Source: Rhodanobacter panaciterrae (lineage in GTDB: Bacteria > Pseudomonadota > Gammaproteobacteria > Xanthomonadales > Rhodanobacteraceae). From it: a DNA stretch of 64,000 nt. The notes under the pieces are model-generated. The model saw nothing but the letters and a program-made list of their open reading frames with translations, did not search any database and was not told the origin of the DNA. The position numbers were made by a program, and so were the translations under genes. Below, one piece after another: positions 35,443 to 44,749 of the stretch. The stretch lies in assembly GCF_014651895.1 (NCBI RefSeq), contig NZ_BMXT01000002.1, forward strand, positions 854,040 to 918,039. Reading direction: 5' to 3'. Position 1 is the first letter of the stretch. Every line of letters starts with the position of its first letter.

Positions 35443-36292
35443 ATGGCTCGCATCATCGCTGTCCACCACTGCCGTCAATCTCGCCGCTGCGCTGGCTGCC
35501 GCGAAGCGCAAGGTATTGCTGGTCGACTTCGATCCGCAGGGCAACGCGACGATGGCCTCGGGCATCAACAAGCGCGAGATCAAGGCCAGTGGCTGCGAGG
35601 TGCTGCTGGAGGAAGTGGAGATCAGCGCGGCGATCGTGCCGACCGATGCGCATTACGACCTGCTGCCGGGCAACGGCGACCTCACCGCCGCCGAGCTGAA
35701 GCTGATGGACGCGCTGGCGCGCGAGCATCGGCTGAAGGAGCTGTTGGCGAAGGTCTCGGCGAACTATCACACCATCCTGATCGACTGCCCGCCGTCGCTG
35801 AACCTGCTCACCCTGAATGCGCTGACCGCCGCCGATGGCGTGCTGATTCCGGTGCAATGCGAATACTTCGCGCTGGAAGGCCTGTCCAGCCTGCTCGACA
35901 CGGTCAAGGCGGTACGTCACCGGCTGAATCCGACACTGGAGATCGAGGGCCTGCTGCGCACCATGTACGACGTGCGCAACAACCTCGGCAACGAGGTTTC
36001 CGCCCAGCTCACCCAGCATTTCGGCGACAAGGTGCTGCGCTCGATCATCCCGCGCAACGTGCGTCTGGCCGAAGCGCCCAGCCACGGCCAGCCGATCCAT
36101 CTGTACGACCGCAGTTCGCGCGGCGCGATCGCCTATATCGGCCTGGCCGGCGAAATCATCCGGCGCGAACGCGCGCTGACGCGCACCGACCACGTCGATC
36201 CGGTCGACAACATTGAACCGCCGGCGGCCGCATCCGCGCACGGCGACAGCGGCCCGACGCTCAAGGCGCCGGCCGCCAACCATCAGGAATAA
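35443..36292 (+). pseudogene. parA: Chromosome-partitioning ATPase ParA, frameshifted: Walker A motif deleted
   Basis: ParA uses ATP to move ParB-parS complexes. The reading starts normally at 35443 (MARIIAV) and then continues in another frame as TTAVNLAAALAAAKRKVLLVDFDPQGN to the stop at 36292. Between them the P-loop expected in ParA (NQKGGVGK) is absent. The junction GCT-GT/CCACC implies loss of about 26-29 bases near 35462. The rest is intact: LLVDFDPQGN, LIDCPPSLNLLTLNAL, QCEYFALEGLSSLLDTV, FNVRLAEAPSHGQP-like RNVRLAEAPSHG. Reading from TTG 35516 gives 258 residues without ATP-binding lysines. It may be a true mutation or a sequence/assembly error. Confidence 0.88.
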
Positions 36293-36295
36293 AGC

Positions 36296-37165
36296 ATGGC
36301 TGCTGCGAAGAAACGTGGATTGGGACGCGGGCTCGATGCCCTGCTTGGCGGCGACGGCGAGGCTGCGCCGTCCGTGCTGGCGCAGGAAGGCGAGTTGCGC
36401 ATGCTGCCGATCCAGCAGATCCAGCCCGGCAAATACCAGCCGCGCCGGCACTGGAACGATGAGGCGCTGGACGAACTGGCCGCGTCGATCAAGGCGCAAG
36501 GTGTGATCCAGCCGGTGGTGGTGCGCGAACTCGGCAAGAACAGCTACGAGCTGATCGCCGGTGAACGTCGCTGGCGCGCCGCGCAGCGTGCCCAGTTGGG
36601 CGAGATTCCGGCGCTGATCAAGAAAGTATCCGAAGAAGCCGTGCCGGCGATGGCACTGATCGAGAACATTCAGCGCCAGGACCTCACTCCGCTGGAAGAA
36701 GCCGATGCGCTGAAGCGTTTGATCGACGACTTCGACCTCACCCACCAGCAGGCCGCCGACGCGGTCGGCCGCTCGCGTGCATCCGTGTCGAACATGCTGC
36801 GGCTGACCGAGATGCCGGAATCGATCAAGCGGCTGCTCGACGACGGCAAGCTGGAAATGGGTCACGCGCGCTGCCTGCTGACCCTGCCCGAGCACGATGC
36901 CGAAAGGCTGGCGCTGGAAGCGGCACGCCACGGCTGGAGCGTGCGCGAGCTGGAAGATGCCGCCCGGCGCGCACAGCAGGAGCCGAAGGGCAAGGCGAAG
37001 AGCGCGTCACCGCGCGACGCCAACGTCGCCGATCTGGAACGCCAGCTCAGCGAACGCTTCGCCACCCGGGTCGAACTGGCGCAGGGCCGTGGTGGCCGCG
37101 GCAAGCTGGTGATCCATTACCACAGCAACGACGAGCTGGACGGGATTCTCGGCAAGATCCGCTGA
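36296..37165 (+). CDS. parB: Chromosome-partitioning protein ParB
   Basis: ParB binds parS, slides as a CTP-dependent clamp and is moved by ParA. The 289-residue product starts with the KKRGLGRGLDALLGG segment that contacts ParA, followed by the CTP-binding/ParB box GERRWRAAQRA (about residues 90-100) and IENIQRQDLTPLEEADA. The DNA-binding helix-turn-helix (THQQAADAVGRSRASVSNMLRL) and a C-terminal dimer domain complete it. It is intact, starting 3 bases after the parA stop with AGGAA upstream. Confidence 0.95.
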   Translation: MAAAKKRGLGRGLDALLGGDGEAAPSVLAQEGELRMLPIQQIQPGKYQPRRHWNDEALDELAASIKAQGVIQPVVVRELGKNSYELIAGERRWRAAQRAQLGEIPALIKKVSEEAVPAMALIENIQRQDLTPLEEADALKRLIDDFDLTHQQAADAVGRSRASVSNMLRLTEMPESIKRLLDDGKLEMGHARCLLTLPEHDAERLALEAARHGWSVRELEDAARRAQQEPKGKAKSASPRDANVADLERQLSERFATRVELAQGRGGRGKLVIHYHSNDELDGILGKIR

Positions 37166-37175
37166 TGCTTATTCT

Positions 37176-37218
37176 CCCTCCCCTGCAAGGCAGGGGAGGG
37201 TTGGGGAGGGGTGCTCTT
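37176..37218. repeat. REP-like repeat, copy 4
   Basis: Arms CCCTCCCCTGC (37176-37186) and GCAGGGGAGGG (37190-37200) are followed by TTGGGGAGGGG. It lies in inverse orientation to the copy at 37245-37282, forming a BIME-like pair downstream of parB. Confidence 0.85.
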
Positions 37219-37244
37219 GATCTGCGCCTTTCAAGTCAAAAGCC

Positions 37245-37282
37245 TTACCCCCTCCCAACCTCCCCCTGCGTGCAGGGGGAGG
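37245..37282. repeat. REP-like repeat, copy 5 (inverted partner of copy 4)
   Basis: The tail TACCCCCTCCCAA leads into arms CCTCCCCCTGC (37259-37269) and GCAGGGGGAGG (37272-37282). It is essentially identical in its arms to the copy at 22391-22430. Confidence 0.85.
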
Positions 37283-37360
37283 AGCAGCATGCGCTTTGGC
37301 ATTAAACTGCGCACCTGCTGCGTCGAGTGCAGCCGTTGCCCCTGCTGAAAGGCTTCCCCC

Positions 37361-38077
37361 ATGCCGCAACTTTCCGTCGTCGTCCCCGTCTTCAACGAGC
37401 GCGACAATATCCCGCCGCTGCTCGCCGAAATCGCCACCGCGCTGCGTGGCAAGGTCGATTACGAAGTCATCTACATCGATGACGATTCCAGCGACGACAG
37501 CCGTGCCGTGCTGGCCGCGCAGAAATCCAGTCATCCGGAACTGCGCGTGCTGCATCACGTCACCCGCAGCGGACAGAGCACCGCGGTGTGGAACGGCGTA
37601 CGCGAAGCGACGTCGCCGTGGATTGCCACGCTCGATGGCGACGGCCAGAACGATCCTGCAGATATTCCGAAGCTGTTGGCTGCGCGCGATGCGGCGGTCG
37701 CCGAGACGCGGCTGTTCGCCGGCTGGCGCACCACCCGTCGCGACAGCTTCAACAAGCGGATCTCCTCGAAGATCGCCAACGCGGTGCGTTCGCGCATGCT
37801 GCGGGACGCCACGCCGGATACCGGTTGCGGCCTGAAGCTGTTCGATCGCGAAGTGTTCCTGCGCCTGCCCTACTTCGACCACATGCACCGCTACCTGCCG
37901 GCACTGGTCAAGCGCGCCGGCTTCCAGAGCCAGAGCGTGCCGGTCGGCCATCGCCCGCGCACCGCCGGCGTGTCCAAGTACGGCATGCTGGACCGGCTGT
38001 GGGTCGGTCTGGCCGATCTGCGCGGCGTGGCGTGGCTGATGCGCCGTGGCAAGGTGACCAAGGTCGACGAGCTCTGA
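37361..38077 (+). CDS. Family 2 glycosyltransferase, dolichol-phosphate-mannose synthase-like
   Basis: The 238-residue GT2 protein has the DPM1-type core: VVVPVFNERDNIPPLL at the N-terminus, YIDDDSSDDSRAVL, WIATLDGDGQNDPADIP with the DXD-like motif, and GCGLKLFDREVFLRLPYFDHMHRYLPALV. There are no membrane helices. Such enzymes transfer a sugar from a nucleotide donor to polyprenyl phosphate for LPS or lipid A modification. Donor and acceptor are unknown. Confidence 0.88.
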   Translation: MPQLSVVVPVFNERDNIPPLLAEIATALRGKVDYEVIYIDDDSSDDSRAVLAAQKSSHPELRVLHHVTRSGQSTAVWNGVREATSPWIATLDGDGQNDPADIPKLLAARDAAVAETRLFAGWRTTRRDSFNKRISSKIANAVRSRMLRDATPDTGCGLKLFDREVFLRLPYFDHMHRYLPALVKRAGFQSQSVPVGHRPRTAGVSKYGMLDRLWVGLADLRGVAWLMRRGKVTKVDEL

Positions 38078-38158
38078 ATCGAGAGAACGCTGATCTACGT
38101 CATGTCGTACTGATCCGGTAGTCGTATGCTGGCGATCTTCCCGTTCGGGAGACCGCTC

Positions 38159-38527
38159 ATGAGCATCGCCGTCAAACGTGTCTACGAGCCGGCCGCGAAA
38201 GCCGATGGTTATCGCGTGCTGATCGATCGGCTATGGCCGCGTGGACTGAGGAAGGACGCGGTGTCACTGGATCAGTGGGCGAAGGAACTGGCGCCGTCGA
38301 CCGCATTGCGTCAGTGGTTTGCGCACGAGCCGGCGCGCTGGGACGGGTTCCGTCATCGTTATGCCACCGAGCTGGATGCCGCCGCGGAGCACTGGCGTCC
38401 GCTGGCCGAGCGGGCGGCGCGACATGTGGTCACCCTGCTGTATGGCGCGCGCGACGAAGAGCACAACAACGCGGTAGCGTTGAAGGCGTACCTGGAGAAC
38501 TGGTTGCATATGCACGGCCCGCGTTGA
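38159..38527 (+). CDS. DUF488 family protein (YeaO-like)
   Basis: The 122-residue protein has the DUF488 signature KRVYEPAAKADGYRVLIDRLWPRGLRKD and a later ERAARHVVTLLYGARDEEHNNAVALKAYL. The family is widespread and of unknown function. The ATG at 38159 follows GGGAGA and gives the usual N-terminus. It is convergent with the patatin gene. Confidence 0.9.
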   Translation: MSIAVKRVYEPAAKADGYRVLIDRLWPRGLRKDAVSLDQWAKELAPSTALRQWFAHEPARWDGFRHRYATELDAAAEHWRPLAERAARHVVTLLYGARDEEHNNAVALKAYLENWLHMHGPR

Positions 38528-38539
38528 GGCCGTATCGAC

Positions 38540-39490
38540 TCAGGACGGGCGCAGCGGCGTGGCGGATTTCGACCAGCCGGCCAGCGCTTCGCGAGCCTGT
38601 TCACGGCCGTGTTCGATCAGTTCACGGGCGCGATAGAACTCATAGGCGGTCGACATGTTGCGCGGCAACTGAATCAGCAGATCCGGCTCGTACGCCGCCA
38701 ATCGCAGTCGCGAGAGATTGGCCTGCATCAGATCCATCGACTGGTAGAGCAGGTCCAGCGCGCCGGGCTCGCGCGGTTTGCCTTCGCTGTGTGGCAGGAT
38801 CCGGCCGAAGAATTCGCCGACGCGGTGACGAAAGCTGCCCTCGTCGGCCGGGTCAATCTCCTCGATCGCGACGGGTGCCATCTGCGCCGGGCCGTCCATG
38901 CTGACGGCAAACAGATAATCGGCCGGATCGCGGATCAGCGGCGTCACCGGCACCGGATTCAGCAGCGCGCCGTCGACCAGCCGACGCCCGTCAAGATGAT
39001 GTGGCCGGAACACGGTGGGGATCGCGATCGAGGCACGGATCGCGTCGAACAACGAGCCGCGGGTCAGCCACACCTCGCGTTCGCGGTCGAGGTCGGTGGC
39101 GACCGCGGTGAAAGCGAGCGGCAACTCCTCGATGCAAACGTCGCCGATCAACTCGCGCATGGTGCCGATGATCTTCTCGCCCTTGATCAGGCCGCCGCCG
39201 GAAAACGTCCAGTCGAGCAGCTTGAACACGTCGAGCTTGGCCAGCGTGCAGACCCAGTCGCGATACACGTCGAGCTTGCCCATCGCGTACACGCCACCGA
39301 TCAGCGCGCCCATCGAGGTACCGGCGATGGCGGTGATCTCGAAGCCTTGCGCCACGATCTCCTCGATCGCACCGATATGCGCCAGCCCTTTCGCGCCACC
39401 GGCACCGAGCGCCAGCGCCACGGTCGGTTTGCGCGCTCCGGCGGATGGCTCCGGCACGATTGGCGCGGCGGAAGTATCGTGGACTTTCAT
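38540..39490 (-). CDS. Patatin-like phospholipase (RssA-like)
   Basis: The 316-residue protein has the patatin oxyanion loop LGAGGAKGLAHIG (residues 29-41), nucleophile Ser59 in GTSMG, and dyad Asp173 in VDGALLNPVPV. It has no signal peptide and no cyclic-nucleotide domain, unlike the 12512-14311 patatin. The family hydrolyses lipid acyl esters; substrate unknown. AAGG precedes the ATG at 39490. Confidence 0.92.
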   Translation of the reverse strand: MKVHDTSAAPIVPEPSAGARKPTVALALGAGGAKGLAHIGAIEEIVAQGFEITAIAGTSMGALIGGVYAMGKLDVYRDWVCTLAKLDVFKLLDWTFSGGGLIKGEKIIGTMRELIGDVCIEELPLAFTAVATDLDREREVWLTRGSLFDAIRASIAIPTVFRPHHLDGRRLVDGALLNPVPVTPLIRDPADYLFAVSMDGPAQMAPVAIEEIDPADEGSFRHRVGEFFGRILPHSEGKPREPGALDLLYQSMDLMQANLSRLRLAAYEPDLLIQLPRNMSTAYEFYRARELIEHGREQAREALAGWSKSATPLRPS

Positions 39491-39712
39491 GGCTGACCTT
39501 CAATCACGGATGGCATGCTTTGTCGTGATCATGCGGTCTCCTGCGTCGAGGCGCTGTAGTGCAGAAAGCATGAATCACGTTGAATATCGAGCCAAGTCTG
39601 CGCCGGCTGGTTAGGATGAAGCCAAGCCGCAGTGGCAACAAGTCCTGGAATCACGCATGCCATCCGTTGACCGAACCCCGTTCCGATCGCCGTTTCGTCG
39701 TGGAGCTGGCGC

Positions 39713-41485
39713 ATGAGCTGGCAGGCGTGGGCCACGGTGGCCGTGATCGTGCTGGCGATGGGCCTGTTCGCCAGCGAGAAGTTGCGCATCGATCTGGTGG
39801 CGTTGCTGGTGTTGGCGGCGCTGGTGATCCTGGGCATCGTCAGCCCGGTCGAGGCGCTGAGCGGATTCAGCAATGAAGCCACGGTGACGGTGGCGGCGAT
39901 GTTTGCGCTGAGCCTGGGCATCGAACGCTCCGGGGCGCTGGAGCCACTGACCCGGCTGCTGATGCGGATCAAGCGGCCGTGGCTGCTGACCCTGGCCCTG
40001 ATGCTGGCGATCGCGCCGCTGGGCGCCTTCATCAAGAACATCGCGCTGGTCGCCACCTTTCTGCCGCTGGCGTTGCGTGTATGCCAGCGCACGCACACCT
40101 CGCCGGCGCGCGTGCTGATGCCGATGGCCTACGCCGCGCAGATGGGTGGCGTGTGCACGCTGATCGGCACGTCCTCGAACCTGCTGGCGGACAGTCTGGC
40201 GCAAGAGCACGGCATGGCTGCCTTCGGCGTGTTCGAATTCACCCGCATGGGTGTGGTGCTGGCGGTGGTCGGCATCGTCTACCTGATGCTGGTCGGCCGC
40301 TGGCTGCTGCCGCGCCAGGTGAACGCCGAGATGCCCGAGCAGGAGGAGATCGGCAAATACGTGACCGAACTCGAAGTGACCGGGCAGTCGTCGCTGCTGG
40401 GCAGCAGCATCACCGATGCCCGGCTTGGCGAGCAGTTCGGTGTCTATCCGCTGGAGCTTCTGCGCGGCGAGAAGCGCATGTGGTCGCCGCGCAGTCAGGA
40501 GATCGCCGTCGGCGATGTGTTGCTGGTACGTGGCGACTGGGAAAAGATCGAGGATTTCCGGCGCCGCGCCGGACTGCGCAGTGCGCCGGACAGCCGCTAT
40601 GTGCAGGACACCAATCACCTGCGCGTGATGGTCGAGCTGATGGTCGCGCCCGCCAGTCCGATTGAAGGTCGCCGGCTGGATGAAACCGGCCTGCGTTGGC
40701 GCTACGACGCGGTGGCGCTGGCGATTCACCGCCGCGGCCAGCTACTGCGCGACAAGCTCAGCGACGTCAGCCTCGCGGTAGGCGACGTGTTGCTGGTGCT
40801 GGTGGACGAGGAGGCGATGTCCAACCTGCGCAACGACGAGGCATTCATCGTGCTGAGCGAGCGCGAGGAAGCCCATCGCACGCCGCGCAAGGCGTGGTAC
40901 GCCGTCGCGATCATGGCCGCGGTGGTGATCGGTTCCGGCCTGCACTGGCTGCCGATCCCGATCGCGGCGATCTGTGGCGCCACCGCGATGGCGCTGACCG
41001 GATGCTTTGGCCGTAAAGACGTCTACGAAGGCATCGACTGGAAGATCATCATCCTGCTCGGTGCGATTCTGCCGCTGGGTATCGCGATAGAGAAGAGTGG
41101 TTTATCGCAGACGCTGGTGCAGATGGGGCTGGGCGTGGTCGGCAACCATGGCCCGCTGGCGGCGTTGCTGATGGTGTATCTGCTGACCGCGCTGCTCACC
41201 GAACTGATGGGACACAATCCGTCGGTGGTGCTGATGGTCGGCATCGCCGCCTCGGTCGCGCATGCGATGAACGTGGATCCGCGACCGTTCGTGGTGGCCG
41301 TTGCGTTCGCCGCCGCCACCTCGTTCGCCACGCCGGTGGGCTATCCCACCAACACCATGGTCTATTACGCCGGTGGTTACCGTTTCACCGATTTCATGAA
41401 GGTGGGCATTCCGCTGATCCTGATCTTCTGCGCGCTGTCGATGTGGCTGATCCCGCTGTTCTGGCCGTTCCACCCGCTTCAATAA
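39713..41485 (+). CDS. SLC13/DASS-type anion transporter with two RCK_C (TrkA-C) domains
   Basis: The 590-residue inner-membrane protein has a first membrane bundle (residues 5-205, with AFIKNIALVATFLPLA and GGVCTLIGTSSNLL). Two tandem cytoplasmic TrkA-C-like domains follow (about 215-385; repeated AVGDVLLV motifs at both ends). The second membrane bundle spans about 393-585, with TELMGHNPSVVLMVGIA and SFATPVGYPTNTMVYYAGGYRF. This fold transports sulfate, phosphate or dicarboxylates, usually with sodium; the substrate is unclear. GGAG lies before the ATG. Confidence 0.92.
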   Translation: MSWQAWATVAVIVLAMGLFASEKLRIDLVALLVLAALVILGIVSPVEALSGFSNEATVTVAAMFALSLGIERSGALEPLTRLLMRIKRPWLLTLALMLAIAPLGAFIKNIALVATFLPLALRVCQRTHTSPARVLMPMAYAAQMGGVCTLIGTSSNLLADSLAQEHGMAAFGVFEFTRMGVVLAVVGIVYLMLVGRWLLPRQVNAEMPEQEEIGKYVTELEVTGQSSLLGSSITDARLGEQFGVYPLELLRGEKRMWSPRSQEIAVGDVLLVRGDWEKIEDFRRRAGLRSAPDSRYVQDTNHLRVMVELMVAPASPIEGRRLDETGLRWRYDAVALAIHRRGQLLRDKLSDVSLAVGDVLLVLVDEEAMSNLRNDEAFIVLSEREEAHRTPRKAWYAVAIMAAVVIGSGLHWLPIPIAAICGATAMALTGCFGRKDVYEGIDWKIIILLGAILPLGIAIEKSGLSQTLVQMGLGVVGNHGPLAALLMVYLLTALLTELMGHNPSVVLMVGIAASVAHAMNVDPRPFVVAVAFAAATSFATPVGYPTNTMVYYAGGYRFTDFMKVGIPLILIFCALSMWLIPLFWPFHPLQ

Positions 41486-41507
41486 AGCAAAGCGCCTTTT
41501 GCGTTTG

Positions 41508-41547
41508 CTCTCTCTCCCCTTGCGGGAGAGGGTTGGGGAGAGGGGGA
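41508..41547. repeat. REP-like repeat, copy 6
   Basis: Arms CTCTCCC (41512-41518) and GGGAGAG (41524-41530) are followed by GGTTGGGGAGAGGGGG. It lies just past the transporter stop and belongs to the same family as the copies at 9.5, 22.4 and 37.2 kb. Confidence 0.82.
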
Positions 41548-41631
41548 CACGCCGCGCTGGCGGCCGGCTAGGAAGCGCGTTTGCTTGAAAGGACTTCTGC
41601 GCGTCTTCGATCACTTATGTCGCGAGCACCG

Positions 41632-41693
41632 GGCCCTCTCCTTCCCGCAAGGGGATTTCCTTCGGTCACAATCCTCTCCCGCAAGGGGAGAGG
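41632..41693. repeat. REP-like repeat, copy 7, composite
   Basis: A CTCTCCTTCCCGCAAGGGG segment and a CCTCTCCCGCAAGGGGAGAGG hairpin flank TTTCCTTCGGTCACAA. Its inner part is the inverse complement of the segment at about 19555-19582, including GAAGGAAATCCCCTTGCGGG. It lies between the transporter and the convergent WYL gene. Confidence 0.85.
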
Positions 41694-41771
41694 AGGCGAT
41701 CGTGCCGTGCGGGTTCGCATCTTCGTGCATTTGAATACACGAGGATTGCCCGGTATTCCCGCCCATCGGTT

Positions 41772-42749
41772 TTATTGTCGGGCGTAGCCCGACAGCGCCA
41801 GTTGCAGCAGGATCTTCATCTCCTCGCGCAATGGCAGCGGTGCCACCACTTCCGCATCCGGGCCGTACTTGAGCACGTCCATCAGCAGCTCCTTCGAATT
41901 GGAGTAGGGCACTTTCAGTTCGTAGCGGCCGTCGGGCAGCCATTCGCCCTTCTGCTGCGAGTGCCAGTGTTCGTCGGCGACCCAGCGTGCGGCGTGCGGC
42001 GAGAAGCGGATGGTCGCCCATGCCTTCGGCTTGCCGGCGAAGATGCCGTAGCTGGAGGCGAGCAGGTCGTTGAGATCGGCCTCGCCCACATCGGTGGCGG
42101 CCGCATCCAGTGACTGCGCCTCGACGATGCGATCGACCGCAAAGCTGCGCAACGCCTCGCGGTCGTGATCCCAGACGTCGAGGTACCAGTTGTCGCGGTA
42201 ATGTGTCAGTCGCTGCGGCGACACCGTGCGGCGGCTGTCCGCGTTGGTGGTGCGCGCGCGATAGCGGAAGCGCAACTGTTTCCGCTCCAGCACGGCGCCG
42301 GCGACGATGCGGAACACCTGCTGGTCCAGCTTGCGCTCGCCCCAGGGGATCACCCGGATCCGTTCGATCGGCAACGCCTTGCCGCTGCCCTGGTCGGACA
42401 ACAGGCCTTCGATGCGCGCCTTGAATGGAGCCAGCGCGCCGGCCAGCACGCCGGGGCCGGAACGGCTGATCAGTTCGTTCAGGGCCAGCAGCGCGGCCAG
42501 TTCGTCCGAGGTCAACCACAGCCCCGGCAGCTCGAACTTCTCGCCCTCGCCGACCTCGTAGCGGAAGGCGGCCTGATCGACGCCGGCACTCTCGATCGGT
42601 GCGCCCAGCGCATCGCGCAGAAAGGCCACGTCGCGATACAGCGTGGCGCGCGAGCACTCCAGTTCACCGAGCAGGCGCGACAACGGAATCGGGTAGTGCG
42701 CCGACTTCAGCAATCGGTGCAGGGTCAATATGCGTTCGTAGCGATCCAT
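41772..42749 (-). CDS. YafY/WYL-domain transcriptional regulator
   Basis: The 325-residue protein has an N-terminal DeoR-like helix-turn-helix (RYERILTLHRLLKSAHYPIPLSRLLGELECSRATLYRDVAFLRDALG). The WYL domain (about residues 140-230) includes QRLTHYRDNWYLDVWDHDREALRSFAVDRI, and a C-terminal extension follows. WYL regulators respond to nucleic acid or nucleotide ligands and often control stress or defence genes; no obvious target lies next to it. Confidence 0.93.
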   Translation of the reverse strand: MDRYERILTLHRLLKSAHYPIPLSRLLGELECSRATLYRDVAFLRDALGAPIESAGVDQAAFRYEVGEGEKFELPGLWLTSDELAALLALNELISRSGPGVLAGALAPFKARIEGLLSDQGSGKALPIERIRVIPWGERKLDQQVFRIVAGAVLERKQLRFRYRARTTNADSRRTVSPQRLTHYRDNWYLDVWDHDREALRSFAVDRIVEAQSLDAAATDVGEADLNDLLASSYGIFAGKPKAWATIRFSPHAARWVADEHWHSQQKGEWLPDGRYELKVPYSNSKELLMDVLKYGPDAEVVAPLPLREEMKILLQLALSGYARQ

Positions 42750-42885
42750 GGCACTTCATCAGGGCATGCGTGGGTGCAGCGTTGTAGCATGGGTGCGTGC
42801 TGCAGTACTCGCAAGCCCGCCCGCCATCCGGATGGCTGTGACGCGATCGCCTGTGCTGAATTCTCTGCCTTCAACCGGTTCATCC

Positions 42886-43791
42886 ATGCAGCCTGTCCGT
42901 GATTTGCCGAATACTGCCAAGCCCGCCAATGATGCGGACAAGCCGCCGGCATATTGGCGCGCAGAGTCGGTGGCGCCGTTGTGGCGGATATTGGCGGCCA
43001 GTGGCTACGGCTTGTGGACCTGGCTGGGGCTGGCGCTGGTGCTTGGGTTGTACCCGGCTGGCCGCAGCGGCACCTTGCTGCCGCTGTGCGTCGGCACCGT
43101 GCTGGTGAGTATCGGCCTGCTGGTGGCTTGCCTGCCATGGCGCGGAGCATCGGGCTGGTATGGCTGGCATCCGCGGCGGGACAGCCGCCCGACCGGGGCG
43201 GCGCTGCTGGCGCTGGCGACGTTTCTGCCGATGTTGGCCGTGGCCGGGCTGGCACGCGGCGACAACATCTTTTGGGCAACCCGGTTGGCCGGTGCGGTGT
43301 TGGCGTTGTGCAGCCTGGCCAGCTTGGCCTACACCGGGTATCGCTTTCGACGGCAGCTGTCGCCGGCCTCGCAGCGCGCCTCGGCATCGTTACCACTCAG
43401 CCGGCTGGTCTTCGCCGGCTACGCCGGAGGACTGTGGCTCTGGCTGTGCACGCTGGCCGAAGGTGAGCTGGTGGCTCCACGCGGCCTGTCCCCGTGGATC
43501 CTGCTGCTGCTGACGCTGGCCTTGCTGCTGGGTCTGCTGGAGGGTCAGGCCTGGCAGGCGCTGGCCAAGCTGGGTGCACACGGCAACGCAAGCCTCGAAC
43601 ATGCGTTGCAGCCGGCGCGCTTTGTCGCGGCACTGTTTACCTTTGTATTTCCATGCATCGCCCTGTTGCTGGCAAGGCAGGATGGGGTCGATCTGGCTGC
43701 GGCGGCAGTGGCTGTACCCAGTTGCCTGTTGGGCAAGTGGCTGGAGCGTTACTTGTATGAATCGCTGCTGCTGCGTGGCCCGGCGGGTTGA
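42886..43791 (+). CDS. Polytopic membrane protein of unknown function
   Basis: From the ATG at 42886 the 301-residue product has about eight hydrophobic helices arranged in pairs, with Arg-rich loops (YGWHPRRDSRPTG, YTGYRFRRQLSP). I recognise no transporter motif. Starts at 42832 or 42748 are possible, as none has a clear Shine-Dalgarno. Its upstream end is divergent from the WYL regulator, so it could be that regulator's target, but this is only positional. Confidence 0.75.
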   Translation: MQPVRDLPNTAKPANDADKPPAYWRAESVAPLWRILAASGYGLWTWLGLALVLGLYPAGRSGTLLPLCVGTVLVSIGLLVACLPWRGASGWYGWHPRRDSRPTGAALLALATFLPMLAVAGLARGDNIFWATRLAGAVLALCSLASLAYTGYRFRRQLSPASQRASASLPLSRLVFAGYAGGLWLWLCTLAEGELVAPRGLSPWILLLLTLALLLGLLEGQAWQALAKLGAHGNASLEHALQPARFVAALFTFVFPCIALLLARQDGVDLAAAAVAVPSCLLGKWLERYLYESLLLRGPAG

Positions 43792-43868
43792 CGGTCTCTG
43801 TTCATTGCGAGTTCAAGCCGTGCCGTTAAGGTAGCGCATCACTATTACTTAACAAACGGACTGTCCCG

Positions 43869-44687
43869 ATGAAAAAGACCTTGATCGCCGGCCTGCTGCT
43901 GGCCGCTTTCGCGAGCTTCGCCGCGCAGGCCCAGGATGCCTCGACCGACCCCAGCGCGGCTGCCAACAATGGTGGCTGGACCGGTTCGGGCGAGTTCGGC
44001 TTTGCCTCGGCCACCGGCAACACGCGTTCGCAGAACATCAATGCCAAGCTCGGCCTGAACCAGGAAAACGAGCAGTGGAAGAACAACTTCTACGTCGACA
44101 TGCTGCGCGCCAAGAGTCAGCAGAAGGTGGTCGATTCGGCCGGCAACACCATCGACGAGTTCAACACCACCGCGAACCGCTATGACGGTGGTGCCTCGGT
44201 TGGCTACAAGCTCGATCCGCGCAGTTACATCGTCGGTGCCGCCCGTTACGAGCACGACGACTTCGGCGCCAACCTGTGGCAGGGCGTCGTTTCGCTCGGT
44301 TACGGTTACATCGCCCTGAAGGACGATCGCAACGAGCTGTCGTTCGAAATCGGTCCGGGTTACAAGCGCTACCGCCCGGCCGACGTGGATGTGCTGGTCG
44401 GCACCGTGATGGTGCCGCAGCGGCAGATGACGCAGGGCGAAGTCGTGGCTCGTGGCTTGGTCGACTACAAGTTCAAGATCAGCGCCAACACCGCGTTCGA
44501 GAACACGTTCCTGATGGAAGCGGGCTCGAAGAACACCTATCTGCAGAACGACGCCGGTCTGGCAGTCAGCATGACCAAGAAGCTAGCGCTGAAAGTCGGC
44601 TTCCAGGTGCGTCACAACAGCGACGTGCTGGTGGGCGTCAAGAAGACGGATACGCTGACCACGACCAACCTGGTCTACAGCTTCTAA
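43869..44687 (+). CDS. DUF481 outer-membrane beta-barrel protein (YdiY-like)
   Basis: The 272-residue protein has a signal peptide (MKKTLIAGLLLAAFASFAAQA-QD) and a DUF481 barrel: WTGSGEFGFASATGNTRSQNINAKLGL, then alternating amphipathic strands, ending in the C-terminal Phe (NLVYSF) that the BAM machinery recognises. Function is unknown. It is a single gene with its own promoter gap and a hairpin after it. Confidence 0.92.
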   Translation: MKKTLIAGLLLAAFASFAAQAQDASTDPSAAANNGGWTGSGEFGFASATGNTRSQNINAKLGLNQENEQWKNNFYVDMLRAKSQQKVVDSAGNTIDEFNTTANRYDGGASVGYKLDPRSYIVGAARYEHDDFGANLWQGVVSLGYGYIALKDDRNELSFEIGPGYKRYRPADVDVLVGTVMVPQRQMTQGEVVARGLVDYKFKISANTAFENTFLMEAGSKNTYLQNDAGLAVSMTKKLALKVGFQVRHNSDVLVGVKKTDTLTTTNLVYSF

Positions 44688-44713
44688 GCAGCGGTTTGCG
44701 CAACGTGGCAATG

Positions 44714-44743
44714 GCGGCCCTTCCGCGCGAGCGGGAGGGCCGC
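44714..44743. terminator. Bidirectional hairpin between DUF481 and hemC genes
   Basis: A 13-bp stem (GCGGCCCTTCCGC with one G-T pair against GCGGGAGGGCCGC) is capped by a GCGA tetraloop. It lies in the 62 bases between convergent genes. No T-run follows on either strand, so termination may need Rho or rest on the stem alone. Confidence 0.6.
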
Positions 44744-44749
44744 GTTGCG

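Noticed and set aside
35374..37360. Search for a parS site (TGTTTCACGTGAAACA) near parAB
   Set aside because: I saw no full or near-full match in the window; TTTCACGGGTGTC near 35262 is too poor.
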